A model generated the notes under the pieces. It ran no database searches and had not been told where the DNA came from. It saw only the letters and a program-made list of their open reading frames with translations. This document shows positions 1-12,637 of a stretch of DNA of 64,000 bases, piece after piece. The stretch comes from Chamaea fasciata. Its lineage: Eukaryota; Chordata; Aves; Passeriformes; Sylviidae. Every line of letters begins with the position of its first letter. The stretch's first letter is position 1. The stretch spans positions 45,409,621 through 45,473,620 of the forward strand of contig JARCOQ010000005.1 of assembly GCA_029207755.1 (NCBI GenBank). Direction: 5' to 3'. The translations under genes and the position numbers were made by a program.

Positions 1-560
1 TGACACCTGAGCAGCTTGGTCATCTGATGGCAGCAGGACACTTGTTCTCCCACTGTGGGCTGACCCTAGTGGAGCGCTCACTCTCTGCTCCCACAAAATG
101 CAGAGAAGACTGAAGGATGGTGAGGACACTTGTGGGTGTAGGTTACAGCAGTTGAATAGGGAAAGCAAAAGCTGCATGCCCTAGCAGAATGGGAAAAGGA
201 ACTGATTCACAGCTTCCTATCAGCACGCAGGTGTCCAACTGATTACCGGAAAGCTGGGCTTCAGCACGCACGTGGCTCAAGAAGTGGAAGACAAATGCCG
301 TAGCCACAAATGTCCTCCTTCCTCCCCCCTGCTTCAGCTTTTATTGCCGAGTGCCATGCCAGATGGCACAAAATAGCCCTTTGGCCAGCTGGGTCAGCTG
401 TCAAGCTTAGGGGAATCAACCTGTTTCCCTGCTGGTGCTGACCAGCCTTCACAGCCAGTCTGGCCTTGGTGTAGGAAGCCTGGACCTGCTCGTTAGATAC
501 AATTGCAATCTCTGCTCCCTCTGCTGCTCCAGCAGCCATTCCACTGCAATCCTACTATTG
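1..560 (-). mobile_element. Degraded avian endogenous retrovirus LTR (probable)
   Basis: On the minus strand this block follows the order I associate with a common bird retroviral LTR. First is a stretch meaning 'gctgacccagctggccaaag' followed by a drifted 'ggctattttgtgccat' (about 400-360). Then come an 'aataaaagctg' signal (about 350-338), a purine-rich stretch, a segment around 'gcagcttttgctttccctat' (about 175-155) and 'acccacaagtgtcctcacc' near 140-120. The strand-matched open frame at 539-261 is only a by-product. No internal gag, pol or env sequence is visible, so this would be a solo or truncated LTR. Both ends are uncertain because the window begins inside or next to it. The match is from memory of the family's appearance, not an alignment. 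Confidence 0.5.
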
Positions 561-3332
561 CTGCTTTACCAGCAGCAAAACCTGCTCTTCTAAACCACAG
601 GGCTTGCTGTTGTTTTGGTGCAACACCAGGCTGCAGGGGCAGCAACAGTAAGAAACAGATTTTTAAGAATTTCTAATTGTCTTAAACCTCCATGAAGCAA
701 TAAGAGACTTTCTGGACAGAGGACTTGGTTCACACTTATTTCAATGACCAATAGAATATAATGACCTGTTAGCATTTCCCATAGGAAACAAAAACCTAAA
801 AAACTTAAACCAAGATATAAAATCTCATGCTACAATGCTGTTTAAAGAAGTCATAAGGAAACATGTAAAATTAACGGCAGGACTGAATTCTCCCTATGCT
901 CTTTGAGACTGTCAACACTACAGAGCTAAATGTCATTTTCTTAACACTAATTTTGCATCCCTTTATAAATCTTCTAAATTTTTAAAGGTAGTAAATTAGA
1001 GCAATTCCCTATGTTATTTTATACATCCTTTTTTAAACATAACAGATGTGGAAGTGGTCTACACAGACCTTCAACTATGAGAGAGAATCTGGGTACATTT
1101 CTTTATAACTCTTAAAAAGCAAGAGTTTACTGGAATGCAAAACCCTAGCTTTTAGGGGCAACAAAGTACTTCAGGTAAAAAACCAATCTTTTAGAGAATT
1201 GAAACGATATTACTTTCTTGTATATCACTTAAGATTTATTTTTCCAAACGAGGTCTAATTTATGAAAAAGCTTTTGTAAATTCATAGCATTTCCTAGTTA
1301 ATTCTTTTATATTTTTGTATAATACATAATTATTTTATATCTTTAGGGTCAACTTGCAACGAAATATATCAGTATTCAATAAATGTGGTACTTCAAATGA
1401 TCAAATGCCTATGGCTAACTGTATGTTATTTAATGAGCTATTTTTTGATCCAGATCCAGATTATACTCTGGAGAACATATTCAGCCACCATTTGATTTGT
1501 CAGGGGAACTGGAATGCTTGTGGCATTTTCCTCCTCCTTCTACAACTTAAAAACACATTTTCTATCCTCATATGCAATGCTTATTCTCAGTTTTGCTTTA
1601 CTACTGGTATTACTGGCAGAGAAATGCATCTATTTTTATAATTTGTCTGAAATGAGTTTCACATTTGTCCTACTCTGCTTCACGGCAGATGTAAGTATTT
1701 GTGACACTAATATCACTTGTTTTCTGATGAGAAAAACTACCTTAGCTTGTGCTTATCTTTATCATCTATTTTTAATGCCAGGTACAGCAAATGCTCTAAG
1801 AAAAGCTACATTTTGTCCAGCCTTTTCTTTCATCTGTCTAACATCCAACTGTGTTGCTGTAACTTGATGTGGAGGTTCTGTCTACTACTGACTACTTACA
1901 CTTGGGTACAGGAAAAGGAGGCAGGAATTCCCGCTTAAATTCTGCAGGTTCTGTGAGCTGAGGAATTTGACATTTTACGTAAACAAACCTGTCTTCTAAA
2001 TGAAAAATAAACAAACAAAATACAATCCTGCCCCCAAACTTGGCTTGTTTTTCACACGTATAAGTAAACCCCCAAAATCCTAACTTTTTGAATTTCATTA
2101 CCTCCGGTCCCCTTCTGGATAGCCCATGATACTATTGCAAACATCAGCTTCTTCACTTGCCACCCACAGGAAATCATTCACAAGACTTTAATACTAGAAT
2201 TTTGTTACCATATTCTGTTTTTCACCTCTATCAACTTTTTCCTTAGCTACCTATCTTTTGCTCATCTCCTATTTGCATAATACAAACTTACCAGCTATTC
2301 CTTTTTATAATTGCCTGACTTGATTCATTTAATACAACATAGTGGCACATTGTGACACTTTTCAGAAAGTCTCATTCCTGACCAACAGGTAATTTTCCTC
2401 CACTTCAACCCTGTCAATAAAGTACATTGTTTTACAGAATAAACCTTTTTATTTGTGAAAAGAACACTGTTAACTTTTCCCACTTTAAATCAGGTATTAT
2501 AACAAAAAAAGATAGGTTTTCTTAACTCACCTTTTTTTCTGGCCAAGATGCTCTACACACTTCAGTTAATTTCACTGAAGTTGATAAAAATGATTCTAAC
2601 TCAGGATAGACAACGTTTGAACTCTACATGTTAAAAATGCTCTAAAAAGCAGCAACTTAAAACATTCACATTTTTAGTCTGTCTTCTGTCAACTCGAGTC
2701 ATCAAGTCTTTGACTTACATAGCACATTTAGACAATAAATGCTAATATTTATGGTGAAACTGAAAAAACATCATTAAACACAAAAAATACGTAACAAGAA
2801 AATTGCCCTAGGGAAGGATTTGTTGAGGTCTTCCAAGTCCAATTTTAATTACACTACAAAAAACAAAAACGAAAACCAGATTACTTTTATTTTTAACCTG
2901 TAACAAATGTGCCAATTTGTAGAGTGCTCCTTTCTTGCTCCAAGAGTAAGTCTCTCTTGCACCTACTGGATTACAAGTGCTGCTAATCTTTGAACTGATA
3001 GGCCATTTATGCTAAGTGCTATCACACTCAAAACTGCAACTGCAGCAAGAGAAGGGAGATTTGTGCTTCTTGTCAGAAAAAACTTGAAGGGAAAACCCTG
3101 ATAAACATCAGCCTCAGTTCACTCTTATTGAATGTTTCATTTAGCAAACCTAGCAGCTGAGTATCTCCAAAGCCAGTATTTCATTGCCTGTGGCCAGATG
3201 TTCCAATTGCTTTGGGAGGAGAAAGGGTTGGGTGTAAGAAAGTCTGTTAACTACCCCTTCCAAACAAAGGAACTAATTATCCACTGATACAAGGTTAGGA
3301 GCCAGGGGGGGTAGGAAGCTGCCTCTGTCAGT

Positions 3333-3426
3333 GGATGACACAAACTATACTGTCAAGCTACATTGTTATACACCAATCCTTATTGGTGTATAATGATGTA
3401 GCTTGGCAGTATAGTCTGTGTCATCC
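3333..3426. repeat. Near-perfect inverted repeat, 45-bp arms with 4-nt loop
   Basis: The left arm is 3333-3377, the loop CCTT 3378-3381 and the right arm 3382-3426. Forty-one of 45 positions pair; the four differences are all transitions. As a plus-strand RNA, three of these become G-U pairs and one A-C. The arms begin with GGATGACACA and end at ACACCAAT by the loop. I recognise no transposon terminal repeat and no clear target-site duplication. Confidence 0.9.
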
Positions 3427-4152
3427 TTATTTGCCTATTCCATTTATTGGTGAGTTACATTTCCAGACCAACCATTACTTAAGGTATGCACTCACTATAT
3501 GGCAACAGACAACTTGCTGGTCACCTCTCCCTTAAACTTTAGTTTATCTTTTAAGAGCTGATTCTGCTAAATTCCATCCATGAAATTTTCTTACAGCCTC
3601 ACAAAGAAAAAAGAATTGTTCTTCTAATTGTTCTTCTATGTCAGACATCAGTCTGATGGCCCAAACAATCCACTATGAATCAAATGAAAATGCTTTTGTG
3701 CAAGCATTGGTCGGAATTAGCCTTCTCACCAGCTTTAGTGAGCACCACTGAGACATCCCAGCTGCAACCACAGGCTGTTCACTAGTAAGTCGTGCTTTTG
3801 TTCACTGGAGAATGCTTAATGACATCTAAAATACTGCATCATATAACCCTTTATGCAACACAGTTCAACTTCATTACATGCTTACTGTAAAAGAACCTCC
3901 AAAACCAACCAAATTTTTACACTACTCCTTCCTAGCATATTTTAACTATGTGTGTATTATGTGCTACCTCACGATACACAAAGCAAACAAGTTAATTTTA
4001 AGACCTTAGCTTGTGCTGGTAAGAATTTAAACATTCTAATATACAACTTTTAAGCATGTACTTACTGTATCATTTTAGTATCAGATACCATGTAGAGTAT
4101 TTTTCTGAAGGTTGCCTTAACAAATTTCAGTGCATTTCTGTCAAATGACAGC

Positions 4153-4197
4153 ACTGGATCCTCTACAGAACTGAAGCCAACTGGATACTCTACAGAA
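4153..4197 (+). repeat. Short direct repeat, 27-bp spacing
   Basis: ACTGGATCCTCTACAGAA recurs at 4180-4197 with one mismatch. Confidence 0.8.
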
Positions 4198-5921
4198 GTA
4201 TGACATACAAGACTGCTAGAGACAAAAGTAAATATAATTTAAAAAGAACCCCAAACCAGAGAACATATTTGTAAAAAACCTGTTATTTGGTTACAGCTCT
4301 GTAGACCTTTAAGGTCTTGAAGAAAAACACCAGCATACAGAAGCACCAAAAGAAACCTACAGCATCCTTGCAGCACACTATTTTAATACCTTTATAAATA
4401 GGCTTCAATTACTGTAACCAAAAAGACTATTTTAACAGCTGGGATGAGTTATCTATACCAGTCTTCCTTATATATATATAAAGCCATCATCATTCCCCCA
4501 CACAACTGACAGGTTTAGCTATAATTTCATTATGATGCATAAAGTGCATTTCTTTTCTGCCTTGGCAGCATGATTTATATCTGAATATTTCAGTCTTCCT
4601 TTATACTTGAATGTTGTTATTGTTACTATTTAACTGAAATCATCAAATCACACTTATGCAGTTACTATTCTGCTAAATTTGAGGAAAGGGTCATCAAAGA
4701 ACCTTCTCCGTTAGCAGCAATAATGAAAATACAATCTTAAGACACATCTAACAAAGGATCACTGCTAGATCTCACACCACACATCTGCGCTGATTTTCAG
4801 CCAGTCTGTTGAAATGCAACACAGTTTAAGAAAGTGTCAATTTTGAGCACTGAATCAAGAGGCTTTTTCACATTTGGGACAGAATTAACCCAAATATGGT
4901 GGAATTCATTCATCAATTAAATCAAAAGGTTCTTTTCCAAATAGGCTAATCGAGTACAGAAAGTACTTCCAGGGATTTTATCTTGAGATTGAGCCCACAG
5001 GCCATTTCAGACTCAGAAGAAATACCACTGACCACAGACAGTGCATGTTCTCTTCCTCTTGCCCAACATAAACACAGTTTGTCAGATTGGATTTTGACAT
5101 GCCAGACAAAGACAAGGAGCCAAATGTAATCAGTGAAATACTATTATTACAAATTTTAGGGTTAAATCTCTGGTTTGGGACTAGGTGTTACACTTTCCCA
5201 GCACATCTACTATCATCAATCAACAAAGCAAGGACTTTACTGCCAGTAGCTGAAGAATGTTATTGCAAATATCTACAGTAGTTATGGCTCTCAAACAAAA
5301 ATGTAAGATAAACATAAATAATAGAAAAATTAAAGGCATAGAATCCAGCATTGCAAGCAGATATCTTTGGTTTTATTTACTTTAGCAGCATGAAAAACTT
5401 AAAAATGTGCTAAGCATCTTTTCAGTAGTATTTGCAACAATTAGTATTTTTGAAAGCACAAAATTAGAATTACAGGACAATAGGTTTCTTTTAGCAGGCA
5501 AAAGTATGAATTTCGAACACTTTCTTTTACAAAATAGTAAATTTTGTAAAATAAATAGAGAGAATTTTCATTTCATGGCTATGCTGCTTAGGCTACCAAC
5601 TAGCTGAAAAAGCCCTGCTTTTTCACACATTTTTCAAAAAACCACAGGCTGCTATTTTATTTACTTCATCTCTCCCATTAGTTTTAAAGAAAAAGGTTTG
5701 AAGTGTTCTGCATAAACACAGTGTTCACAAACTCCATTCCAGGAGCTTCTATTCACAACCAATGAAACCGAAACAAAACAAATACATGTGTCATAAAAAC
5801 CAGTTTTAAAAAATATGTGAAAGAAGAAATGAAAATCCAATGCGAGACATTAACTTTCAGCAAGTATATAAATACACAGGGAATTAGTGACAGATTGTGC
5901 TAGAAACGCTTGAAAATTCTT

Positions 5922-5989
5922 CTGGTTTTCTTTGGTTGGTTTCTTGCTTTTGTTTTGGGTTGGTTTTTTTTTTGTTTGGTTTTGGTTTT
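5922..5989 (+). repeat. T/G-rich low-complexity tract
   Basis: Repeated TTTGGTTGG / TTTTGG wording interrupted by C. On the CDK17 transcript it is A/C-rich. The open frame across it is compositional. Confidence 0.8.
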
Positions 5990-7526
5990 CATTATTACTT
6001 TATTGCATAAGAAAGCTTGTCAGGAAGTGAACTTAAAGAATATAAGGAAGAATATGAAAAATATTAACAACCATAAAAATATGTCTGATTTTGTTTGCCT
6101 ACTAAATTATCACCTATCAAGATACCACTTTGTAGCATTAGCCTCAATACAAACCCTGCTGAAATTCAGGGCCTATGGCTGTTTGACTCAGTGGAAGGTG
6201 CTGGGCAGGAACAGAAACTAATAAAGCAAGCTCTGCCTCACTCACTACTACACCTTCCTGATTTTTAAACATGGATTTCTGTACATTTTCATCAGTTTCT
6301 GTAACACAGTAGCAAGAGAAACTGCACCGAAAGAAAAAAGGTAGCATAGGTTACCAGCTTGTAAGGAAAAGGAGGCAAAGAGGAAGGAAAAAGAGAAACA
6401 GAACACACCACTGCAAAACCGTAAACTTGGACCTTTAAAACAGCAATAATAATTACTAACGCTGGCATTTACATCAACAACGCTTTAAGTGCCAAAAGGT
6501 AAGTCCCATGAAAAAAGTGGCTAATTAAAAATAAACCAACTTCTTGAATATGAAAATGGGAAATCTGACCTTTCTAGACAAAAGTGTGGCTGGAGTATAG
6601 GGTATGAAACTGCATCCCATTACTGACTTCTCATCTGATGCATTTCTGTGACTACGAGAGAGCTGTTTTATAGATGACTGAACACATCCAATGTGGTGAT
6701 ACTAGACTACTCTTAAATAGAACTTAAAGGAAATCCAAGTCATCAAGACACAAACCCAAAAAAAGCATATATTCCATCCTTACAGAAAGAACATTGTTTA
6801 GTGCAGTTACTTTTCTAAAGGAGCTTTTTTAAGTGGAATGCAAGAACTTCAGCACCAAAATGACAAAGGTTCCCAACAGAAAGGCAAAAAAACCTGCTGA
6901 TAACAAAGGCAGTTACCCTTTAAAAAGCCTGGTAAAAGGCACGTTAAAGTCATCTGTTATCTAAGCTGAAATTCTTTTTCTTGTTGCAGTATCAGTGTTC
7001 TGTAGAACAAATGAGTCCGCCAATCGAATAGATCAAAAGGTGGTCCATCAGCTTAATCAAAACTATACAATTAATTTAGAACACACACTTGGGTTTTTAG
7101 AAAGGGGCTTTTGAAATCACCAAAACGTGATCATGGAAACGTGAAAGTGGGAGTTTATAAAAATGGTAACACATTTTCTAGTGTAACCTTGAAAAAGGTT
7201 GAGAAAAATGAGACAAGCCTGACTGAATGGAGATAGTACAGTGACCACTGAAAATCAAAACAAGTCTTGACTGTATTCAGCATCAATTTTTTTTTTTTTT
7301 TCTGTCTAGTACTGAAATCCTCTGGAGGGTGATCACGTGCTTGGATTCACAGAAGTGACAACCAAAAAAAAAGTTACCGCTTTCTCAGGAGTCGGAGAGA
7401 AGCAAATTAGACAAAAACCAGTAAATATGGCAGAGAGAGTTCTGTAGCTGCCAAGCACAGAAGGAAGGGGTAAGGAAGAAACTGCTCAGAGTAGGCCCTA
7501 GGTAGTAATGCCTGCTTGGTATACAA

Positions 7527-7593
7527 GGAAGCCTCCTGGAGGGCAAGATACCTGGGACTGAATGCTCAGGCTATCTTGGATGAAGTGGCTTCC
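7527..7593. repeat. Imperfect stem-loop
   Basis: An outer GGAAGCC (7527-7533) pairs with GGCTTCC (7587-7593). Inside it, CAAGATA (7544-7550) plus CCTG pairs with CAGG plus TATCTTG (7567-7578). The stem is interrupted and about 67 nt in total. It may be chance. Confidence 0.4.
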
Positions 7594-8385
7594 TGCTTCC
7601 AAAACTAATGGCTGAAGAAAATACTGAACTGCCAAAAGCCTGGGTGAGTACTGCATCCAGGCTGCTGTTCAAGCCTTTGAACAACTGAATGGAGCTGAAA
7701 GTGCCCTATTTGCACAGGAGAATGGGGACCTACAAACCACATTCTAATCTCAACCCTACGAACAAATTCTTAACACTTTTATCAGCTGAAAACATCAATT
7801 AATTTTGTGTATTTTTCTCAGGAGAAGGTACACTTGGCCCAGGAGGACCAACAGCATACTGAATTACTCAGGCTGCACGTCAAGACCCCTATGCAGTTAC
7901 ACCCAGTAAAAGAGTGAAGCTCACAAAAAACTTACTTTGCATTCTTACTTTCGGAAGGTGACCATCACAAAACACACCTGCCTACAGCATCAATTCGTAG
8001 CCTTCATATTTCCTTCTGTTCAGCTACAAGTACTAACCCTGCAGCTAATCCTCCCACAGGAGAATTATACCCTATGGCAGTGTGATAGGAGCAGTCTGAT
8101 CTGGAACACACTTCTGTCACTAATGTGACAGTCAGATGGATAAGAACTGTTTCTCAGGATAAAATATCTGGGAAACAGGTTGGTGAACAGTGGGTTATGG
8201 CCCTCCGCCAGTTCACATGCTAAGACAGCTAACAGACCTTGGACTTCTGGGAAAGGGAAACAGATGTTTCAATTTGCACAGACTGTTTCTCCTTATTTTT
8301 TATCCACCACAGCTCTTAACGGTGCACTCACTATCCAGTGCATAGGCACAGGGTCCCCAGTGAACACTCACAGCGTGAAACATAA

Positions 8386-8435
8386 ATTTATATTAATGCA
8401 TTACTTCTTTATTTATATTAATACATTACTTCTTT
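8386..8435 (+). repeat. Tandem duplication of a 25-bp unit
   Basis: ATTTATATTAATGCATTACT plus TCTTT is followed directly by a second copy differing at one base (G to A). Confidence 0.9.
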
Positions 8436-11088
8436 TCCAGCAAAGTCAAACTGAAAATGCCTTAAGCTATAGCTCCGTGATCTGGAGAAGTGTTTCTCAT
8501 TGCATGACGAAAGCAGCTGCACTTAAAACAGAGATACATGTGTAGACATTCTTAAGCTGTATTGCTGACACTTGAAAAAATTATTCCATCCATCTGTTTT
8601 GTTTGATAAACATTTTTACTGACTTAGTAAATAATCATTAATATTAGCATGAGAATAGAAGACATTTTAATTAAAACCTAACAGCTGTTTGAAGCCAAAC
8701 TCTTCACATAATAGATGCTCATACCTACTCTTAGCATGGTTCCTGCGTGAACAATGAAACGAAGGTGAAAGAAAAAGAAAAAGCAACTGCTTTACTGACA
8801 ATTTGTAGCCTGTGGATTACAAGCAAAATAAACTTTATCTAGTCAACACAATGAGACTCTGGTACTTTCTCTTTGTCTTCTAAGCACATTATAAAAAGGA
8901 ACAATCATTAAAAAAACCCCATCTCGAATCACAACTGCAGCGTTGTCGAATTCAGAAGCAATCACATTATCATCTACCAGTCACGCTGGCCTAAATTATA
9001 ACTGATGGGAAATGGGGGTGGGGTGGATATGAGAGACTGAAACCTGGTACTTCCATGGCTGCTATTCCGCATGGAAAGTTTTCAGCCCAGCAGACCTTTC
9101 ACTGCAGAGCAGGATATTCTTTCTCACTGCACTATCACCACTTCATAATTAAAATGTTTCATATTTAGGTTACATTGCAGTACAATGATTTTCTATCTAA
9201 AGCAGGACCATTTAAGGTTATGAAATTTCAGCTTTCTATTGCTATGGAGATTCTGCTATAACAAATATTTTTAATTTCTCTTGCCACCATCTATTTTGTA
9301 TTTCTCTATATGAAAATTTTAGAAAGATCAAGTTTTATTTCCCAACAGAATCTTTCATATATTCTGCAGCAGAGAATATGTCTGCTCTTTGACAACATTT
9401 TATTTGTAGCTATGCAATATTTAACTGCAGTGGGGATGGGCATTAAAAATCAGAATGTGTATTCTAATAGACAGAATATCTCAAGAATAATACTACTGTT
9501 TTTTGGTTTTTTGGTTTTTTTTTGCGAGTTAGCACTTAAGAGTACAGTATGCATTTTTTTAGCAAGCATCTAATAAAAACCTGGTTGGGTTGCTAATTTT
9601 CAGAATTCTAGAGGAAGTTCAAGCTAAGCATAAAAAATTTGGTTATATATACAAAAATCCTATAAGTAAAAAGGACGGTATCAAGGTTTCAACTTTACCT
9701 GATTAGTTACCTTCAAAATGAATAAGGACTTCTGTCAATTCAGCACAAAGAACCAAACATACATAACCAAGAAATTATGTAAAAAACCCACTATAAATAC
9801 AGCAAATATTGGTCAAAATAAACACCAGACAGGACGCAGCATACTGTGACAAGCACATTCATCTTGGTTAGGAGGAACAAGGAATATTGCTTTATCATGT
9901 TATCCAACTGTGTATGTTTAATCAAATACATTCTACAATGGATTTCAGCTGGGGCTAATGACTTCAGCAGACTAGAGCAAAAACGTTCTGTCACACATGT
10001 ACTAATTTACTCCAACCTGTGATGTATAGCACACAGCTATAACTCATCCTAAATGGCTATAAAGGGAGTATGTCCTCAGGCTACCCAATGTCTAGAGACA
10101 AGAGATCTCTACCAGCCATCAAAATAAAACTGAAATAATAGAAACTTACTTCACAACATAGACTGCTTCATTCTCTTTATACAATCACATTGCTACTACT
10201 GAATCAGCCAGCTGCATGGCACAACTCTCACAAGGCATACAGGCACAACTCTTTACAAGAGGAAAAAACCCTTGCTTTAGTTCCCTCAAAAGTCAAGGAA
10301 GCAAGTGATCCCATTCCACAAAGAGCACAATGAGTAAACCTGGGTCTTCTCTGGACTTACATCTTGCAATTCAACTCATATATGGATATTGTGGTTTTTA
10401 ACAAGCAATGGATACATTAGCAATGTCTCCCTATGCAGAGCTCTTTTCACAGAAATTAACAGAGAATTAGAATCTGAGATTTCTAGCCATCTGTCAAAAC
10501 TGACAGAAAACGACCCATGGGATAAATAGAAGGAGGAAAAGACAGGCAGACAATGTAATCACTTAAAGCCTTTTCACTTAGGAAATGAGAAAGTTCACTG
10601 AAAAGATTATCATTAGAAAGGTATTTTAACCAAGCAATGAGATCGTTGTATTTTCCTCCCTCTGGAATGCATGAACACGTACAAGTCCAACTTAATCTGC
10701 TACAAAGTACTTTTAAAAAGCGAACTTAAGTCCACCAAAAACATCTCTCATTCTTAAAATTCAGAACTGAGACTGTTAGCACACACCAGCACGGAATCTC
10801 ACAGGAAAAATCACTGTAGCAATACTACGGTGATTTGAGGGAAACATTACAACTCTCACAGAACATACAAGAATAGATGCCAAAAAACCATTTGTTCTCT
10901 CATTGACTGAGCAAGTCAATGAAGAAATACTGCTAATTTCAACAGTCAGAAGCAAGCATTTGGAATTTGAAGGAAAGTAAGAAAATTAGCATTGCATGAA
11001 CAAAATTTAAAAGATTCCCAAAGCCTCTTAAACAGTAATTTTAGAATTGTTTTACAAACAAAGAGGCAAATGAAAGATGCTTTTATTT

Positions 11089-11109
11089 GGGGGGGGGGGG
11101 GGGGGGGGG
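11089..11109 (+). repeat. Poly-G run of 21
   Basis: Twenty-one consecutive G follow TTTTATTT and precede AGGAAAAACCC. On the CDK17 transcript it is a C21 run. The length is probably polymorphic and is prone to sequencing error. Confidence 0.9.
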
Positions 11110-12503
11110 AGGAAAAACCCTTCTGAAAATTTACACAGGAATTTCCTGATCTTTACTATTTCTGAGTTCTTTAGTAATTTCTTTTGGAGTTTTTGAACTC
11201 CAATACAGAAGAGAATCCTTTAATGGTTCTTAGCCTTCTCTGGAAGACTTGACAGGTTTCCATTTCAGTTTGTCAATTTTGTTATGAATCATTAATTTCT
11301 TTGCTTCTTTCCTGTTCTAAATAGGCATTTCAAAACAGAGAAGAAACAGACAACGAACAAAAAGTAAATAATCCTTTTTAAATAATTTCCTTGATTTTTA
11401 GATTCTCCAGCATACATTCTGATAAGGTTTTCACAATGACTTTTCCCCTAATTTAAGTATCCTGCACAAACCAATAAGCCCACCTTTGTTCTCCCAAGTA
11501 AATGCCAACAAGCAAAGCCACGAGAACAAAGTTCTTAGATCAAATAACATAGAAATTTAAGAATTTGAATACAAAACCTCCCAAATACAAGAAAGTATCC
11601 AAATAATTAATACAGCTAATTCACACATTTTTTAAATCAAATCTGCGCTATGAAGTGTTGGAATACCAAGCATAACAGAATGCCTCCCAAATAAATATTT
11701 TTGGCACTACACCCTACTGTAACTTATCTAAATCAGTCTCCCAATCCAGTATTTGATATGATGCCTCGAATGAAGATCTAAAATCTTACAGCTACGCTTA
11801 CTGCCATGTATACTATACAGCAGCAACTACAAAATTCTACATGCCTCAGTAACAAAGATATCATTATAACAGTAACTTTTATACATTCAAGAAAAAGGGA
11901 AGTGTTCTGTTTTAGTTCACCAAGGGAAATGACAACAAAGCAAGCAGAAGGGTGGCTAGTATTCATAATGAGACTCATAAATAAAGGAAATTATGTGCAC
12001 AGTTATTCATAAGGTACTTTTCCTCCTTTTGTTTACCATCCTGTAAAGTTCCGTTCATGAAAAAAAACAGGAAGAGAGGAAAAGGCTAAAGCAGTCAGGA
12101 CCATCGCTGCTGCTGTAGCATTAGTCTTGCAAAGACTAGAAAACAGTGTTAAGTAAAAAATGTCTAAACCATGTATCCTCTTGAATACATTCAGTGGCCT
12201 GCACACAATGTGACAGAAAGCTATTCAAATGCTACACGTAAGAAATTCCTCCCAAGAATTCAAGCTTCAAAACATATTTAGATTTTCAAAATTAACAGCT
12301 CATAAACAGTGCAAGATAACCATCATTCTGTGTGACAAATGGAGGCAAATTTAAATAGTACTAAAATAATGCTCTCTGCATGAAATATATGGCAGAATGC
12401 TTGGTTACAGTTAATTGAGAAGACAACCAGTTACAACAAAAAATTAAAGCAACCCCCAACTCTCTTGTCAATTTAAATGATCTTTATACGAAAAGTGAAT
12501 TAC

Positions 12504-12637
12504 CTCCATTGAGATTCGTCTGTGTATCCGGTTTCTGAGACAAACTCCTGTGGGAGACTGAACTTCATCAGATGATGTTCCAGAAGCTTGGTCACTTTCC
12601 CCATCCGATCCCATTTTCAAATTTTCATGAACAATAT
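12504..12637 (-). CDS. CDK17: CDK17 third coding exon (residues 95-139)
   Basis: The 134-bp exon begins after ..TTTTTAAG|ATATTG and ends ATGGAG|GTAATT. It supplies the last two bases of Asp95 and 44 further codons: [36 protein letters not shown], then IHRRISME. It leaves in phase 0, as expected before the Asp-Leu-Asn-Lys segment known to follow in CDK17. Visible features are an acidic, Ser-rich stretch (residues 104-119), a proline-directed Ser122-Pro123 site and R134-R135-I-S137, a basic phosphosite motif also present in CDK16. The kinase domain, including the PCTAIRE cyclin-binding helix, starts later and is not in this window; I looked for the next exon in 1-12503 and did not find it. The donor again lacks G at +5. 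Confidence 0.96.

Larger units (their letters stand above)
1..12503 (-). other. CDK17: CDK17 intron after the third coding exon (partial)
   Basis: This AT-rich intron runs off the left end of the window. Its donor is GTAATT at 12503. Apart from the LTR remnant, the long hairpin, short duplications and homopolymer runs listed separately, I see no coding exon, RNA gene or further recognisable transposon. Open frames here are short and carry no recognisable protein. Confidence 0.8.

Noticed and set aside
1..12503. Search for the next CDK17 exon (Asp-Leu-Asn-Lys segment and start of the kinase domain)
   Set aside because: No reverse-complement match to the expected coding sequence was found by eye; the exon is taken to lie beyond position 1.
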